A DNA stretch of 42,252 nt from Azospirillum melinis (GTDB lineage: Bacteria > Pseudomonadota > Alphaproteobacteria > Azospirillales > Azospirillaceae): contig NZ_WHOS01000064.1 in NCBI RefSeq assembly GCF_013340935.1, forward strand, positions 1-42,252, read 5' to 3'. This document shows, one piece after another, positions 9,219 to 21,100 of the stretch. The position numbers and the translations under genes are program-made. The stretch's first letter is position 1. Each line of letters starts with the position of its first letter. The notes beneath the pieces were generated by a model. The model was given only the letters and a program-made list of their open reading frames with translations, had not been told where the DNA came from and made no database searches.

Positions 9219-10388
9219 ATGTCCGATCCCGGCTTCTCCGGCCCTGGTTTTGCCATCTACGTCCATTGGCCCTTCTGCAAGTCGAAGTGCCCCTACTGCG
9301 ATTTCAACAGCCATGTCCGCGAGCGGGTCGACCATGACCGCTGGCGGGCCGGGCTGCTGCGAGAGTTGGACCATTACGCCGACCTGACCGCCGGGCGCAC
9401 CGTCACCTCGATCTTCTTCGGCGGCGGCACCCCCTCGCTGATGGAGCCCTCCACCGTCGGCGCCATCGTCGACCGTGTCGCCAAGCGCTGGACGGTCGCC
9501 GATGGGCTGGAAGTGACGCTGGAGGCCAACCCAACCTCCGTCGAAGCCGACAAGTTCCGCGCCTTCCGCAGCGCCGGGATCGACCGGGTTTCGCTGGGCA
9601 TCCAGGCGCTGGACGACGCCAGCCTGAAGTTCCTCGGCCGCGAGCACAATGCGGCGGAGGCGACCGGCGCCATCGAGCTGGCTGCACGGACCTTCGACCG
9701 CTTCTCCTTCGACCTGATCTATGCCCGTCCGGGCCAGACGGTGGCGGGGTGGCAGGCGGAGCTGGCGCGGGCATTGGACTACGCGGTCGGCCACCTGTCG
9801 GTCTATCAGCTGACGATCGAGCAGGGCACAGCCTTCTATCCGCTCCACGCCCGCGGCGATCTGGTGCTGCCCGACGAGGATCTGGCCGGCGATCTCTATG
9901 AGGCGACGCAGAGCCAGCTGACGGCTGCCGGGCTGCCGGCCTACGAGATTTCCAACCACGCCCGTCCGGGCGAGGAAAGCCGCCACAACCTGACCTACTG
10001 GCGCTATGGCGATTATGTCGGCATCGGTCCCGGTGCCCATGGCCGGCTGACGCTGGACGGCGAGAAGTTCGCCACCCGTGCCCATCGTGCCCCGGAAATC
10101 TGGCTGGAGCGGGTGGAGCGCGACGGCCACGGCGCCGCCGCTCCGGATCCCATCGACCGCGACGCCCGCGGGACCGAGCTGCTGATGATGGGGCTGCGCC
10201 TGACCGAAGGCGTGCGGCTTGCCCGCCTGACGGAGGAAACCGGCCGGAGCCTGGACGATTTTGTCGATCCGGCAGCCCTGTCCTGCCTGATCGATGGCGG
10301 TTTCCTGGCCCGCGATGCCAACCGTCTGGTTGCCACACCGGAGGGGCTACAGCGTCTGAACGCGGTGCTTGGCGCAATTCTGGCGTAA
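9219..10388 (+). CDS. hemW: Radical SAM haem chaperone HemW
   Basis: A 389-residue radical SAM protein of the HemN/HemW group. The cluster motif is CKSKCPYC (Cys20, Cys24, Cys27), followed by DFNSH instead of the extra cysteine of true HemN; together with the FGGGTPS motif (about 68-75) this is the HemW signature. HemW binds haem and delivers it to membrane enzymes and is not a coproporphyrinogen oxidase, although it is often annotated as one. The start ATG at 9219 lies 2 nt after the rdgB stop, implying coupled translation. An oxygen-dependent or HemN oxidase must lie elsewhere in the genome. Confidence 0.94.
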   Translation: MSDPGFSGPGFAIYVHWPFCKSKCPYCDFNSHVRERVDHDRWRAGLLRELDHYADLTAGRTVTSIFFGGGTPSLMEPSTVGAIVDRVAKRWTVADGLEVTLEANPTSVEADKFRAFRSAGIDRVSLGIQALDDASLKFLGREHNAAEATGAIELAARTFDRFSFDLIYARPGQTVAGWQAELARALDYAVGHLSVYQLTIEQGTAFYPLHARGDLVLPDEDLAGDLYEATQSQLTAAGLPAYEISNHARPGEESRHNLTYWRYGDYVGIGPGAHGRLTLDGEKFATRAHRAPEIWLERVERDGHGAAAPDPIDRDARGTELLMMGLRLTEGVRLARLTEETGRSLDDFVDPAALSCLIDGGFLARDANRLVATPEGLQRLNAVLGAILA

Positions 10389-10421
10389 AATCGGTCAGCT
10401 CCAGCAGGGAAAGGGCATGGG

Positions 10422-10916
10422 ATGCTCATCACTCTGATCGTCGCCGCCGCAACGAACGACGTGATCGGCCGCGATGGCCGGCTTCCCTGGAGCCTTCCCA
10501 GCGACCTGCGCCGGTTCAGGGAGCTGACGATGGGCAAGCCGATCCTGATGGGTCGGAAGACCTGGGAATCCCTGCCGCGCCGTCCGCTTCCCGGCCGGGA
10601 CAATCTGGTGATCAGCCGTCAGGCTTCCATCGGCGAAAAGGACGGTGCCCGCTGGTTCAGCGGGCTGGGTGCGGCGGTGTCGTGGGCGCAGGCGTCCGGC
10701 GCCGCCGAACTCTGCGTCATCGGCGGCGCCGCCCTGTTCCGCGAGACGATGCCGATTGCCGACAGCCTGCACCTGACCCGCATCGAAAGCGCGGTCGACG
10801 GCGACACGCTGATGCCGCCGATCGGCGCGGACTGGGCCGAAGTGTGGTCGAGCGCCCCCATGGAAGAGAACGGGCTGATCTACCGTTACATCGACTTCGG
10901 GAAGGTGAGGGGGTAG
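10422..10916 (+). CDS. folA: Dihydrofolate reductase
   Basis: A 164-residue NADPH-dependent reductase making tetrahydrofolate, needed for thymidylate, purines and methionine. The family pattern is intact: IVAAATNDVIGRDGRLPW with the active-site acid in DLRRF, GKPILMGRKTWESL for NADPH, LPGRDNLVISR, and VIGGAALF. Start ATG 10422 is preceded by AGGG-rich sequence. It follows hemW after 33 nt and converges on parB with a GC hairpin between. Thymidylate synthase is not beside it. Confidence 0.95.
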   Translation: MLITLIVAAATNDVIGRDGRLPWSLPSDLRRFRELTMGKPILMGRKTWESLPRRPLPGRDNLVISRQASIGEKDGARWFSGLGAAVSWAQASGAAELCVIGGAALFRETMPIADSLHLTRIESAVDGDTLMPPIGADWAEVWSSAPMEENGLIYRYIDFGKVRG

Positions 10917-10931
10917 GGGGCAAACGCCCCC
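10916..10931. terminator. Hairpin between convergent folA and parB
   Basis: GGGGGC-AAAC-GCCCCC forms a 6-bp GC stem with a 4-nt loop, overlapping the last base of the folA stop and lying 12 nt past the parB stop. There is no T-run, so it may act only weakly. Its place between two converging genes favours a bidirectional terminator. Confidence 0.45.
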
Positions 10932-10943
10932 GGCAAAGCTCCG

Positions 10944-11855
10944 TTACTCCTCCCCGCCCAGCCGGTGCAGCACGTCGTCCAGCTGGTCGAGCGTCTGGTA
11001 GTGGATGGTGATCGTCCCGCGCTGACCCTGCGGATTGATGGCGACCTTCAACCCGATGCGGGCGGAGATTTCCTCCTCCAGATTGATCAGGTCGACGTCC
11101 TTCATCGCAGGCGCGGCTCCGGCTCCGCCGGCCGCGGCCTTGCCCTTCTTCGCCTTGGGCTGGTCGCCGCGCATCAGGTCTTCGGTCTGGCGCACGTTCA
11201 GGCCGCGGGTGACCACCTCGCGGGCGACGGCGGCCGGATCCGGGGCGGTCAGCAGGGCGCGGGCATGGCCGGCGGTCAGGGCACCGTCCTGCACCATCGA
11301 CTTGACCGGCTCCGGCAGGGCCAGCAGGCGCATCATGTTGGCGACATGGCTGCGGCTCTTGCCGACGGCGCGGGCCAGATCCTCCTGGGTGTGCTCGAAC
11401 TCCTCCATCAGGCGGCGATAGCCTTCCGCCTCTTCCAGAGGGGTCAGGTCCTGGCGCTGAATGTTCTCGATCAGCGCGATTTCCAGCGCCTCGCGGTCGC
11501 TGAGATCGCGGATGATGACCGGAACCTCGTGCAGGCCGGCGATCTGCGCCGCGCGCCAGCGCCGTTCGCCCGCGATCAGCTCATAGGAATTCGCGTCCTC
11601 GGCGTCGCGGCGGACCAGCAGCGGCTGGAGGATGCCCTTGTCCCGGATGGACTCGACGAGGCCCTGGATCGCCTCGTCGTCGAACTTCCGCCGCGGCTGG
11701 TACTTGCCGGGATGGACGAACTCGATCGGCACCTGCTTGGACTGCCGCACCTTGTCGAGCGCCGAGTAATCCTCGGTCGCCTCGCCGAACAGGGCGGACA
11801 GGCCGCGGCCCAGGCTGGCGCGGCGGGCGCCGCCTTGTTTGGTGTCGTCGATCAT
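10944..11855 (-). CDS. parB: Chromosome partitioning protein ParB
   Basis: A 303-residue CTP-dependent DNA clamp that loads at parS, spreads along DNA and recruits SMC and ParA for origin segregation. Visible parts: a basic N-terminal ParA-stimulating segment with RASLGRGLSALFG (12-24), the CTP-binding motif GERRWRAA (96-103), ENIQRQDLTP (130-139), a helix-turn-helix near 157-178, a low-complexity Lys/Ala/Gly linker around 230-250, and a C-terminal dimer domain. The ATG overlaps the parA stop (ATGA). Five parS-like sites in this window are its expected targets. Confidence 0.97.
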   Translation of the reverse strand: MIDDTKQGGARRASLGRGLSALFGEATEDYSALDKVRQSKQVPIEFVHPGKYQPRRKFDDEAIQGLVESIRDKGILQPLLVRRDAEDANSYELIAGERRWRAAQIAGLHEVPVIIRDLSDREALEIALIENIQRQDLTPLEEAEGYRRLMEEFEHTQEDLARAVGKSRSHVANMMRLLALPEPVKSMVQDGALTAGHARALLTAPDPAAVAREVVTRGLNVRQTEDLMRGDQPKAKKGKAAAGGAGAAPAMKDVDLINLEEEISARIGLKVAINPQGQRGTITIHYQTLDQLDDVLHRLGGEE

Positions 11856-12649
11856 GCGGTCAGTCTCTTCTCACGGCGAAGCACCTCGCCCGCCAGATGG
11901 ATGTAGGCCTGCGATCCGGGGCAGCGCATGTCGTAGATCAGCACCGGCTTGCCGTGGGACGGCGCCTCCGACACCTTGACGTTGCGCGGGATCACGGTAT
12001 CGTACACCTTCTCCCCGAAGAAGCCGCGGACATCCGCCGCCACCATGTCCGACAGATTGTTGCGCTTGTCGAACATGGTCAGCACGACGCCGTGGATGTC
12101 GAGGTTGGGGTTGAAGGCACGCTTCACCCGCTCGATGGTGCGGACCAGATGGCTGAGACCTTCCAGCGCGTAGAACTCGCACTGGAGGGGAACCATCACA
12201 GCATGCGACGCGACCAGCGCGTTCAGCGTCAGCAATCCCAGCGCCGGCGGGCAGTCGATCAGGACGTAATCATATTCCAGCGCACTGTTGGCGACCGCCT
12301 CGCGCAGGCGGAACTCGCGGCGCTCGGCACCGACCAGTTCGATCTCCGCACCCGACAAATCGACCGACGAGGTGATGATCGACAGGTTCGGCACGGAGGA
12401 GGGGGTGGCGGCCTCCTCCAGCGACACGTCGTCGAACAGCACGTCGTAGATGCCGACGCGGCGGTCGGAGCGGGGGATGCCGAGACCGGTGGAGGCATTG
12501 CCCTGCGGATCGAGGTCGATCACCAGCACCCGCTTGCCGATGACGGCGAGAGCGGTGGCGAGGTTGATCGTCGTCGTGGTCTTGCCCACGCCGCCCTTCT
12601 GGTTGGCAATCGCAACCACGCGGGCAAGGGGACGGGTGACGGCAGACAT
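11852..12649 (-). CDS. parA: Chromosome partitioning ATPase ParA
   Basis: A 265-residue Walker-type ATPase that forms a DNA-bound gradient pulling ParB-parS complexes apart. The deviant Walker A KGGVGKTT is at residues 18-25, with VIDLDPQGN and DYVLIDCPP (A' and B motifs) following. ATG 12649 is chosen because GAGAGG lies 5 nt upstream and it matches the usual start; a GTG at 12715 overlaps the rsmG stop (GTGA) and would add 22 poorly conserved residues. It ends in an ATGA overlap with parB. Expression from the mnmE-mnmG-rsmG transcript is likely. Confidence 0.97.
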   Translation of the reverse strand: MSAVTRPLARVVAIANQKGGVGKTTTTINLATALAVIGKRVLVIDLDPQGNASTGLGIPRSDRRVGIYDVLFDDVSLEEAATPSSVPNLSIITSSVDLSGAEIELVGAERREFRLREAVANSALEYDYVLIDCPPALGLLTLNALVASHAVMVPLQCEFYALEGLSHLVRTIERVKRAFNPNLDIHGVVLTMFDKRNNLSDMVAADVRGFFGEKVYDTVIPRNVKVSEAPSHGKPVLIYDMRCPGSQAYIHLAGEVLRREKRLTA

Positions 12650-12711
12650 GGCAGCCTCTCGGGAGTCCGGTTGGCGGGAAGAGGGCGGGGGAACGGTGTC
12701 AGGCACGGTCT

Positions 12712-13322
12712 TCACGCACGCTCAAGATGGCTCACACGCAGGATGGTCCCGCTCGGATCGGTGCGGCTGTCGAATCGCTCAGGAACCAGTGTCCAATATT
12801 GCGTTGCAGCGGTCAATTCGTCGTCCAGTGCCGCGCCTTTCAGGAACAGGCACTTGCCGCGCGATCCGATGAAGGGATAGGCCCAGCCGAACAGGTCGGC
12901 CAGCGGTGCCAAAGCGCGGGCGGTGACGACATCGGCTTCGATGCCGCTGACGGTTTCGATGCGCTTGGTGTGGACGGTGACCGGCGCCTCGCAGACGCGG
13001 GCGACCTCGCGCAGGAAGGCGCACTTGCGCACGTCGCTCTCGATCAGGTGCACCTGCGGCACCCCGAGGATGGCGAGCACCAGACCGGGGAAGCCGGCAC
13101 CGCTGCCGAGATCGACCAGCACCCGCGTGCCGTCCGGCAACAACGGATAGAGCTGGGCGGAGTCGAGGACATGCCGCTTCCAGGCGTCCGGCAGGGTGGA
13201 GGGGCCGACCAGATTGATCTTCGGCTGCCACTTGCGCAGCAGAGCCTCATAGGCGATCAGGCGGTCGAGCGTTTCACGTGAAACACCGGTGGCCTCCTGA
13301 AATGCAACCGCATCGAATCCGC

Positions 13323-13326
<4 letters not shown>
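12712..13326 (-). CDS. rsmG: 16S rRNA (guanine-527-N7) methyltransferase
   Basis: A 204-residue SAM-dependent methyltransferase acting on the 530 loop of 16S rRNA. The SAM motif is VLVDLGSGAGFPG (about 69-81), with IESDVRKCAFLREV next and ADVVTARALAPL as the catalytic region. The start overlaps the mnmG stop by 4 nt (ATGA). A parS site covers codons near residues 14-19, where the protein reads G-V-S-R-E-T, so the N-terminus doubles as a ParB-binding site. It is located between mnmG and parA as in most bacteria. Confidence 0.96.
13270..13285. other. parS ParB-binding site inside rsmG
   Basis: CGTTTCACGTGAAACA differs from the consensus TGTTTCACGTGAAACA by one base. It lies at the 5' end of rsmG, about 11.8 kb left of the proposed oriC and 1.4 kb upstream of the parB start. 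On the gene strand it encodes V-S-R-E-T. Confidence 0.85.
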
Positions 13327-15203
<1,877 letters not shown>

Positions 15204-15285
15204 GCGCGGGACCATAGCGGAACGACGGCGCGGATCCAAGAGGGAGGCGGGGAGGCAGGCGAGGACAAGTGCCGCAGGTCAGCCC

Positions 15286-15301
15286 TGTTTCACGTGAAAC
15301 A
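15286..15301. other. Perfect parS ParB-binding site between mnmE and mnmG
   Basis: TGTTTCACGTGAAACA is an exact match to the bacterial parS consensus. It lies in the 115-nt gap between the mnmE stop and the mnmG start, about 9.8 kb left of the proposed oriC. As the only perfect copy it is the best candidate for the primary ParB nucleation site. Confidence 0.95.
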
Positions 15302-15318
15302 CGCCCTCACTTCCCCTC

Positions 15319-16650
15319 TCATTTGCCGATGCAGAAGTCCCGGAAGATCACGTCGAGCAAATCCTCGACATCGACGCGCCCAGTGATGCGTCCCAGCGCC
15401 CGGCTGGCGAGACGCACATCCTCCGCCGCCAGTTCCGGCAGCGGCGCGTCCAACGCCCGCAGCAAAGACTCCCGGCAGTCGGTCAGCGCGGCCCGGTGAC
15501 GGGCGCGGGTCAGCGACGGCGCGCTGCCGATGGCAAGCCGGTCGGCGCTGAACTCCGTCAACTTTTCTTCCAGCAGCTTCAGCCCGTCACCGGTCCGGGC
15601 GGAGACCAGGATCGGCGACAGATCCGGCCGCAGGTCTACCGCTGTCGCAAGATCGGTCTTGTTGAAGACCACCACGGTGTCGCTGTCGATCAGGGCCAGC
15701 GTCGCCGGGTCGAGATCGGGCAGGGTGGCAGCATCGAACACCGCGACCTTCACGTCGGCGCGGGCGGCCCGGTCCCGGGCGCGGCGGATGCCTTCCTCCT
15801 CGACCTCGTCGGCGGCGGCCTCCCGCAGGCCTGCGGTGTCTGCCAGCACGACCGGATAGCCGCCGAGGTCGAGATGCACCTCGATGATGTCGCGGGTGGT
15901 GCCGGCGCGGGCGGAGACGATGGCGGCGTCCCGGCGGGCCAGCGCGTTCAGCAGGCTCGACTTGCCGGCATTGGGCGCGCCGACGATGGCGATGTGCAGG
16001 CCCTCGCGCAGACGCTCGCCACGGCCGCCGTCATCGAGATGGCTGGCGATTTCCCCGGCCAGCCCGGCGATCACCGGGCGGACGGCATCGGCGACGCCGC
16101 CGGGCAGGTCGTCCTCGGCGAAATCGATGTCGGCCTCGATGTGGGCGAGCGCGCGGGTCAGCCGCTCCCGCCAGCCGTCATAGAGCTTGCCGAGCGCACC
16201 CTCCATCTGCCGCAAAGCCTGCCGGCGCTGCGCGGTGGTCTCGGCGTCGATCAGGTCGGCGACCGCCTCGGCCTCCGTCAGGTCGAGCTTGCCGTTCTCG
16301 AAGGTGCGGCGGGTGAACTCGCCGGGTTCGGCCAGCCGCAGGCCGGGCAGGGTGGCCAGCGCCTCGATCACGCCGGTGACGACGGCACGGCCGCCATGCA
16401 GATGCAGTTCCACCACATCCTCGCCGGTGAAGCTGGCGGGGGCGGTGAAGCGCAGCACCAGCGCGTCGTCCAGCGCATCGCCGGTCTTCGGATCGCGCAG
16501 CTTGGTCAGCACGGCGCGACGTGGCGCAGGCAGGGGTCGGCCGGTCAATGCCACGAGGGCGGATCCGGCCTCGGGTCCCGAAATGCGAACCACCGCCACA
16601 CCGGATCGTCCGGGGGCGGTGGCGAGCGCGTAGATGGTGGTGAAGGACAT
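15319..16650 (-). CDS. mnmE: tRNA modification GTPase MnmE (TrmE)
   Basis: A 443-residue GTPase that works with MnmG on tRNA wobble uridine. The N-terminal formyl-THF-binding domain (about 1-120) is followed by a helical domain interrupted by the G domain: G1 GAPNAGKS (224-231), G2 TTRD (251-254), G3 DTAG (271-274) and G4 NKTD (about 328). The C-terminal CIGK (440-443) with its catalytic cysteine is present, so the enzyme looks fully functional. It starts 10 nt after the ferredoxin gene stop, so the Fe-S gene, mnmE and mnmG probably share a transcript. Confidence 0.97.
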   Translation of the reverse strand: MSFTTIYALATAPGRSGVAVVRISGPEAGSALVALTGRPLPAPRRAVLTKLRDPKTGDALDDALVLRFTAPASFTGEDVVELHLHGGRAVVTGVIEALATLPGLRLAEPGEFTRRTFENGKLDLTEAEAVADLIDAETTAQRRQALRQMEGALGKLYDGWRERLTRALAHIEADIDFAEDDLPGGVADAVRPVIAGLAGEIASHLDDGGRGERLREGLHIAIVGAPNAGKSSLLNALARRDAAIVSARAGTTRDIIEVHLDLGGYPVVLADTAGLREAAADEVEEEGIRRARDRAARADVKVAVFDAATLPDLDPATLALIDSDTVVVFNKTDLATAVDLRPDLSPILVSARTGDGLKLLEEKLTEFSADRLAIGSAPSLTRARHRAALTDCRESLLRALDAPLPELAAEDVRLASRALGRITGRVDVEDLLDVIFRDFCIGK

Positions 16651-16660
16651 CGCCGTCGGA

Positions 16661-17035
16661 TCAGCCCTGCTGCTCGGGCCGCAGCTCGCGCTGCTCCGTG
16701 GTCAGCATCAGCCGCTCGACCCGGCGGCCCTCGACCAGATGGGTCTGGAGAATTTCATCGACGTCGCCGGTGCTGCGGTAGGTGTACCAGACGCCTTCCG
16801 GATAGATCACCAACGTCGGCCCCAGCTCGCAGCGGTCGAGACAACCGGCGGAATTGATCCGCACCTTGCCGTCGAAGCCGAGTTCGCGGGCGCGGGCCTT
16901 CATATAGTCGCGCAGCTTCTCCGACCCGTGGGCGGCGCAGGATCCGCGCCGGTGCCCGTCGGGGCGGCGGTTGGTGCAGCAGAAGACATGGGCTTCGAAG
17001 TAAGGCTTCTGGGAATCGATCGAACGGTCGGTCAC
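16661..17035 (-). CDS. Thioredoxin-fold [2Fe-2S] ferredoxin
   Basis: A 124-residue protein of the thioredoxin-like ferredoxin family. Cysteines at 19/20, 33, 65 and 69 give the C-x12-C and C-x3-C (AGCLDRCELGP) pattern that holds a [2Fe-2S] cluster. The following LVIYPEGVWYTY strand is typical of the family. It likely carries electrons in the cytoplasm to an unknown partner. The start is GTG 17035, with an AGGAAGGAAG ribosome site just upstream and a GTGA overlap with the stop of the preceding small gene, so the two are translationally coupled. mnmE follows after 10 nt. The specific redox partner is not known. Confidence 0.88.
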   Translation of the reverse strand: MTDRSIDSQKPYFEAHVFCCTNRRPDGHRRGSCAAHGSEKLRDYMKARARELGFDGKVRINSAGCLDRCELGPTLVIYPEGVWYTYRSTGDVDEILQTHLVEGRRVERLMLTTEQRELRPEQQG

Positions 17036-17283
17036 TTTCTTCCTTCCTGGCCCAGGGCCGAGGCCATCTGGGACCAAAACATCTTCTGCATCTGCTCCAT
17101 GCCCTGGATGCCGGCGGGGAGCCAGGTCTTGAGCATGGTCTCCGGGTCCATGGCCTGGAGGTTGGCACGCATCCGTTCCTGGATCTCGTGCATCATGGCA
17201 TCCTGCATCGGCTTCACGTCGGGCAGGCCCAGGAAGTGCCGTGCCTCGTCCGGGGTGCAGTCGATGTCGACGGTGATTTTCAT
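17032..17283 (-). CDS. Small DUF6489-like protein of unknown function
   Basis: An 83-residue acidic to neutral protein rich in Met and Gln. It opens with a beta strand MKITVDIDCTPDEARHFLGLPDV and continues as one or two amphipathic helices with MHEIQERMRANLQAMDPE and IQGMEQMQKMFWSQM. I recognise it as the conserved alphaproteobacterial family called DUF6489, with no known function. ATG 17283 is preceded by GGAGGGG at good spacing. It overlaps the ferredoxin gene by GTGA, and a promoter-like pair lies about 100 nt upstream, so it may be the first gene of the operon leading to mnmE, mnmG, rsmG and parAB. Confidence 0.75.
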   Translation of the reverse strand: MKITVDIDCTPDEARHFLGLPDVKPMQDAMMHEIQERMRANLQAMDPETMLKTWLPAGIQGMEQMQKMFWSQMASALGQEGRK

Positions 17284-17384
17284 GGGAACCCCCTCCAGAG
17301 CCGGAGCCGGCACCCGTGGAGGGAGCTGTCCAGCCATTGGCCCTTGTTGATTTTGGGGTTGAGCGCCGCGGCGGCTCATGCCCC

Positions 17385-17412
17385 ACTATACAGATAGGAT
17401 GCACTGGCGCAA
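17385..17412 (-). promoter_or_regulatory. Candidate promoter of the DUF6489-ferredoxin-mnmE operon
   Basis: On the minus strand TTGCGC (17412-17407), a 16-bp spacer and TATAGT (17390-17385) resemble a sigma70 promoter. The start point would be near 17378, giving about 95 nt of leader before ATG 17283. No other convincing promoter was seen within the minus run until parB. Confidence 0.4.
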
Positions 17413-17467
17413 CGCCACCCCGGCGCCACCTATTGTCTAACGACACACCAACAGATCGGACACCGCC

Positions 17468-19519
<2,052 letters not shown>

Positions 19520-19538
19520 CTTACCGCGGGAGGACCCC

Positions 19539-20036
19539 ATGGCGCGCCTTTCCATCGACAGCCCGCTCGGCCCCCTGATGCTGGCCGGGGACGGATCCGC
19601 CCTGACCTCGGTCGGCTGGGGCCGCTTCGATCATGACGAGCCGGACGCTGTGCTGGTCGAGACGGCGCGTCAGCTGGACGCTTATTTCACCGGACGGCTC
19701 CAGCGCTTCGATCTGCCGCTGAAGCCGGCGGGCACCGCCTTCCGTCAAAGCGTCTGGGACGCGATGCTGGCGATCCCCTATGGCGGCACCGCCACCTATG
19801 GCGGGATGGCGAAGATGCTGGACAGCGGGCCGCGCGCGGTCGGCGGGGCCTGCGGTGCCAATCCGATCCCCATCGTCATCCCCTGCCACCGGGTGCTGGC
19901 CAGCGGCGGTGCGCCCGGCGGCTATTCCGGCCATGGCGGGCTCGACACCAAGGCGTGGCTGCTGGCGCTGGAGCGCCGGCATGCCGGCATAAGTCAGGGC
20001 AACGGCGCGGCGGCGGAGCAGTTCGCGCTGCTCTGA
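19539..20036 (+). CDS. ogt: O6-alkylguanine-DNA alkyltransferase (Ogt type)
   Basis: A 165-residue suicide repair protein that removes methyl groups from O6 of guanine. The acceptor Cys116 lies in IPCHRVL, preceded by FRQSVWDAMLAIPYGGTATYGGMA (DNA-binding helix) and GACGANP. It lacks the Ada N-terminal regulatory domain, so it is the constitutive Ogt-like form. It starts 19 nt after the DUF255 gene with a GCGGGAGGA ribosome site, so the two are probably one transcript. A short C-terminal extension after the catalytic core carries no motif. Confidence 0.94.
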   Translation: MARLSIDSPLGPLMLAGDGSALTSVGWGRFDHDEPDAVLVETARQLDAYFTGRLQRFDLPLKPAGTAFRQSVWDAMLAIPYGGTATYGGMAKMLDSGPRAVGGACGANPIPIVIPCHRVLASGGAPGGYSGHGGLDTKAWLLALERRHAGISQGNGAAAEQFALL

Positions 20037-20074
20037 AACGCCTGAGAACTCAAAAGAAGGGAGACCAAACCACC

Positions 20075-21049
20075 ATGGTTCACGCGATCCGCATCCACGA
20101 GCACGGCGGGCCGGAGGTTCTGCGCTGGGACGAGATCGAGGTGGGAGAGCCCGGTCCGGGACAGGTGCGCATCCGCCAGACCGCGGTCGGGCTGAACTAC
20201 ATCGACACCTATCACCGCTCCGGCGCCTACAAGCTGCCGGATCTGCCGGCTGTGATCGGCATGGCGGGCACCGGCGTGGTGGAGGCGCTGGGTCCGGACG
20301 TCACCACGCTGAAGCCCGGCGACCGCGTCGGCTACGCCATGTCCATCGGCGCCTATGCCGAGAGCCGGCTGATCGCCGCCGACCGGCTGGTGCCGCTGCC
20401 GAGCTGGCTAGACGAGCAGGCGACCGCGGCCACGCTGCTGCAGGGGCTGACCGCGCAGTATCTGCTGCGCAGCACCTATGCGGTCCAGCCCGGCGACACC
20501 ATCCTGGTGCAGGCCGCCGCCGGCGGGGTGGGGCTGCTGCTGTGCTCCTGGGCCCGGCATCTCGGCGCCACGGTGATCGGCACCGTCGGCTCGGAGGAGA
20601 AGGCCGAACTGGCGAAGGCCCATGGCTGCCACCACACCATCGACTACACCCGCGAGGATTTCGTCGTCCGGCTGAAGGAGCTGACGGACGGGCAGGGCGT
20701 GCCGGTCGTCTATGACGGCGTCGGCAGGACGACCTTCCTCAAAGGGCTGGATTGCCTGCGGCCGCGCGGTCTGATGGTGCTGTTCGGCGCCGCGTCGGGC
20801 GCGCCGGAGCCGCTGGATCTGGGGCTGCTGGCGGCGAAAGGATCGCTCTACGTGACGCGGCCGACGCTGGCGACCTACACCGCCAAGCGCGAGGATCTGA
20901 TGGCCTCGGCCGCCGATCTGTTCGATGCGGTGAGGAATGGCGGGGTGACGTTCACCGTCAACCAGCGCTTCGCGCTGAAGGACACCGCCGACGCGCACCG
21001 GGCGCTGGAATCGCGGGCGACCACGGGGTCGACGGTGCTGGTGCCTTAA
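20075..21049 (+). CDS. qor: Zinc-independent quinone oxidoreductase (MDR family)
   Basis: A 324-residue NADPH-dependent reductase of the quinone oxidoreductase branch of medium-chain dehydrogenases. The GroES-like N-terminus (LNYIDTYHRSGAYK, then GMAGTGVVEALG) is followed by the nucleotide-binding AAAGGVGLLL and the family segment VYDGVGRTTF. Zinc-binding cysteines of alcohol dehydrogenases are absent, as expected. It would reduce quinones or enones in the cytoplasm. ATG 20075 has GAAGGGAG upstream. It ends 51 nt before the convergent dnaQ stop, with a GC hairpin between. Confidence 0.9.
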   Translation: MVHAIRIHEHGGPEVLRWDEIEVGEPGPGQVRIRQTAVGLNYIDTYHRSGAYKLPDLPAVIGMAGTGVVEALGPDVTTLKPGDRVGYAMSIGAYAESRLIAADRLVPLPSWLDEQATAATLLQGLTAQYLLRSTYAVQPGDTILVQAAAGGVGLLLCSWARHLGATVIGTVGSEEKAELAKAHGCHHTIDYTREDFVVRLKELTDGQGVPVVYDGVGRTTFLKGLDCLRPRGLMVLFGAASGAPEPLDLGLLAAKGSLYVTRPTLATYTAKREDLMASAADLFDAVRNGGVTFTVNQRFALKDTADAHRALESRATTGSTVLVP

Positions 21050-21061
21050 AAACTGGAACCG

Positions 21062-21087
21062 AGGGGCGGAGAGCCGGATCCGCCCCT
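21062..21087. terminator. Bidirectional hairpin between qor and dnaQ
   Basis: AGGGGCGGA (21062-21070) pairs with TCCGCCCCT (21079-21087) around an 8-nt loop, followed on the plus strand by a short pyrimidine run TTCCTTCC. It lies between convergent stops at 21049 and 21101 and probably terminates both. The loop and right arm contain the octamer CGGATCCG. Confidence 0.55.
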
Positions 21088-21100
21088 TCCTTCCACCGCC

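Noticed and set aside
12649..12715. GTG start of parA overlapping the rsmG stop
   Set aside because: The extra 22 residues are not family-like and ATG 12649 has a proper ribosome site, though the GTGA overlap leaves it possible.
15859..15870. Frameshift in mnmE or mnmG
   Set aside because: Both proteins read cleanly from start to the expected C-terminus.
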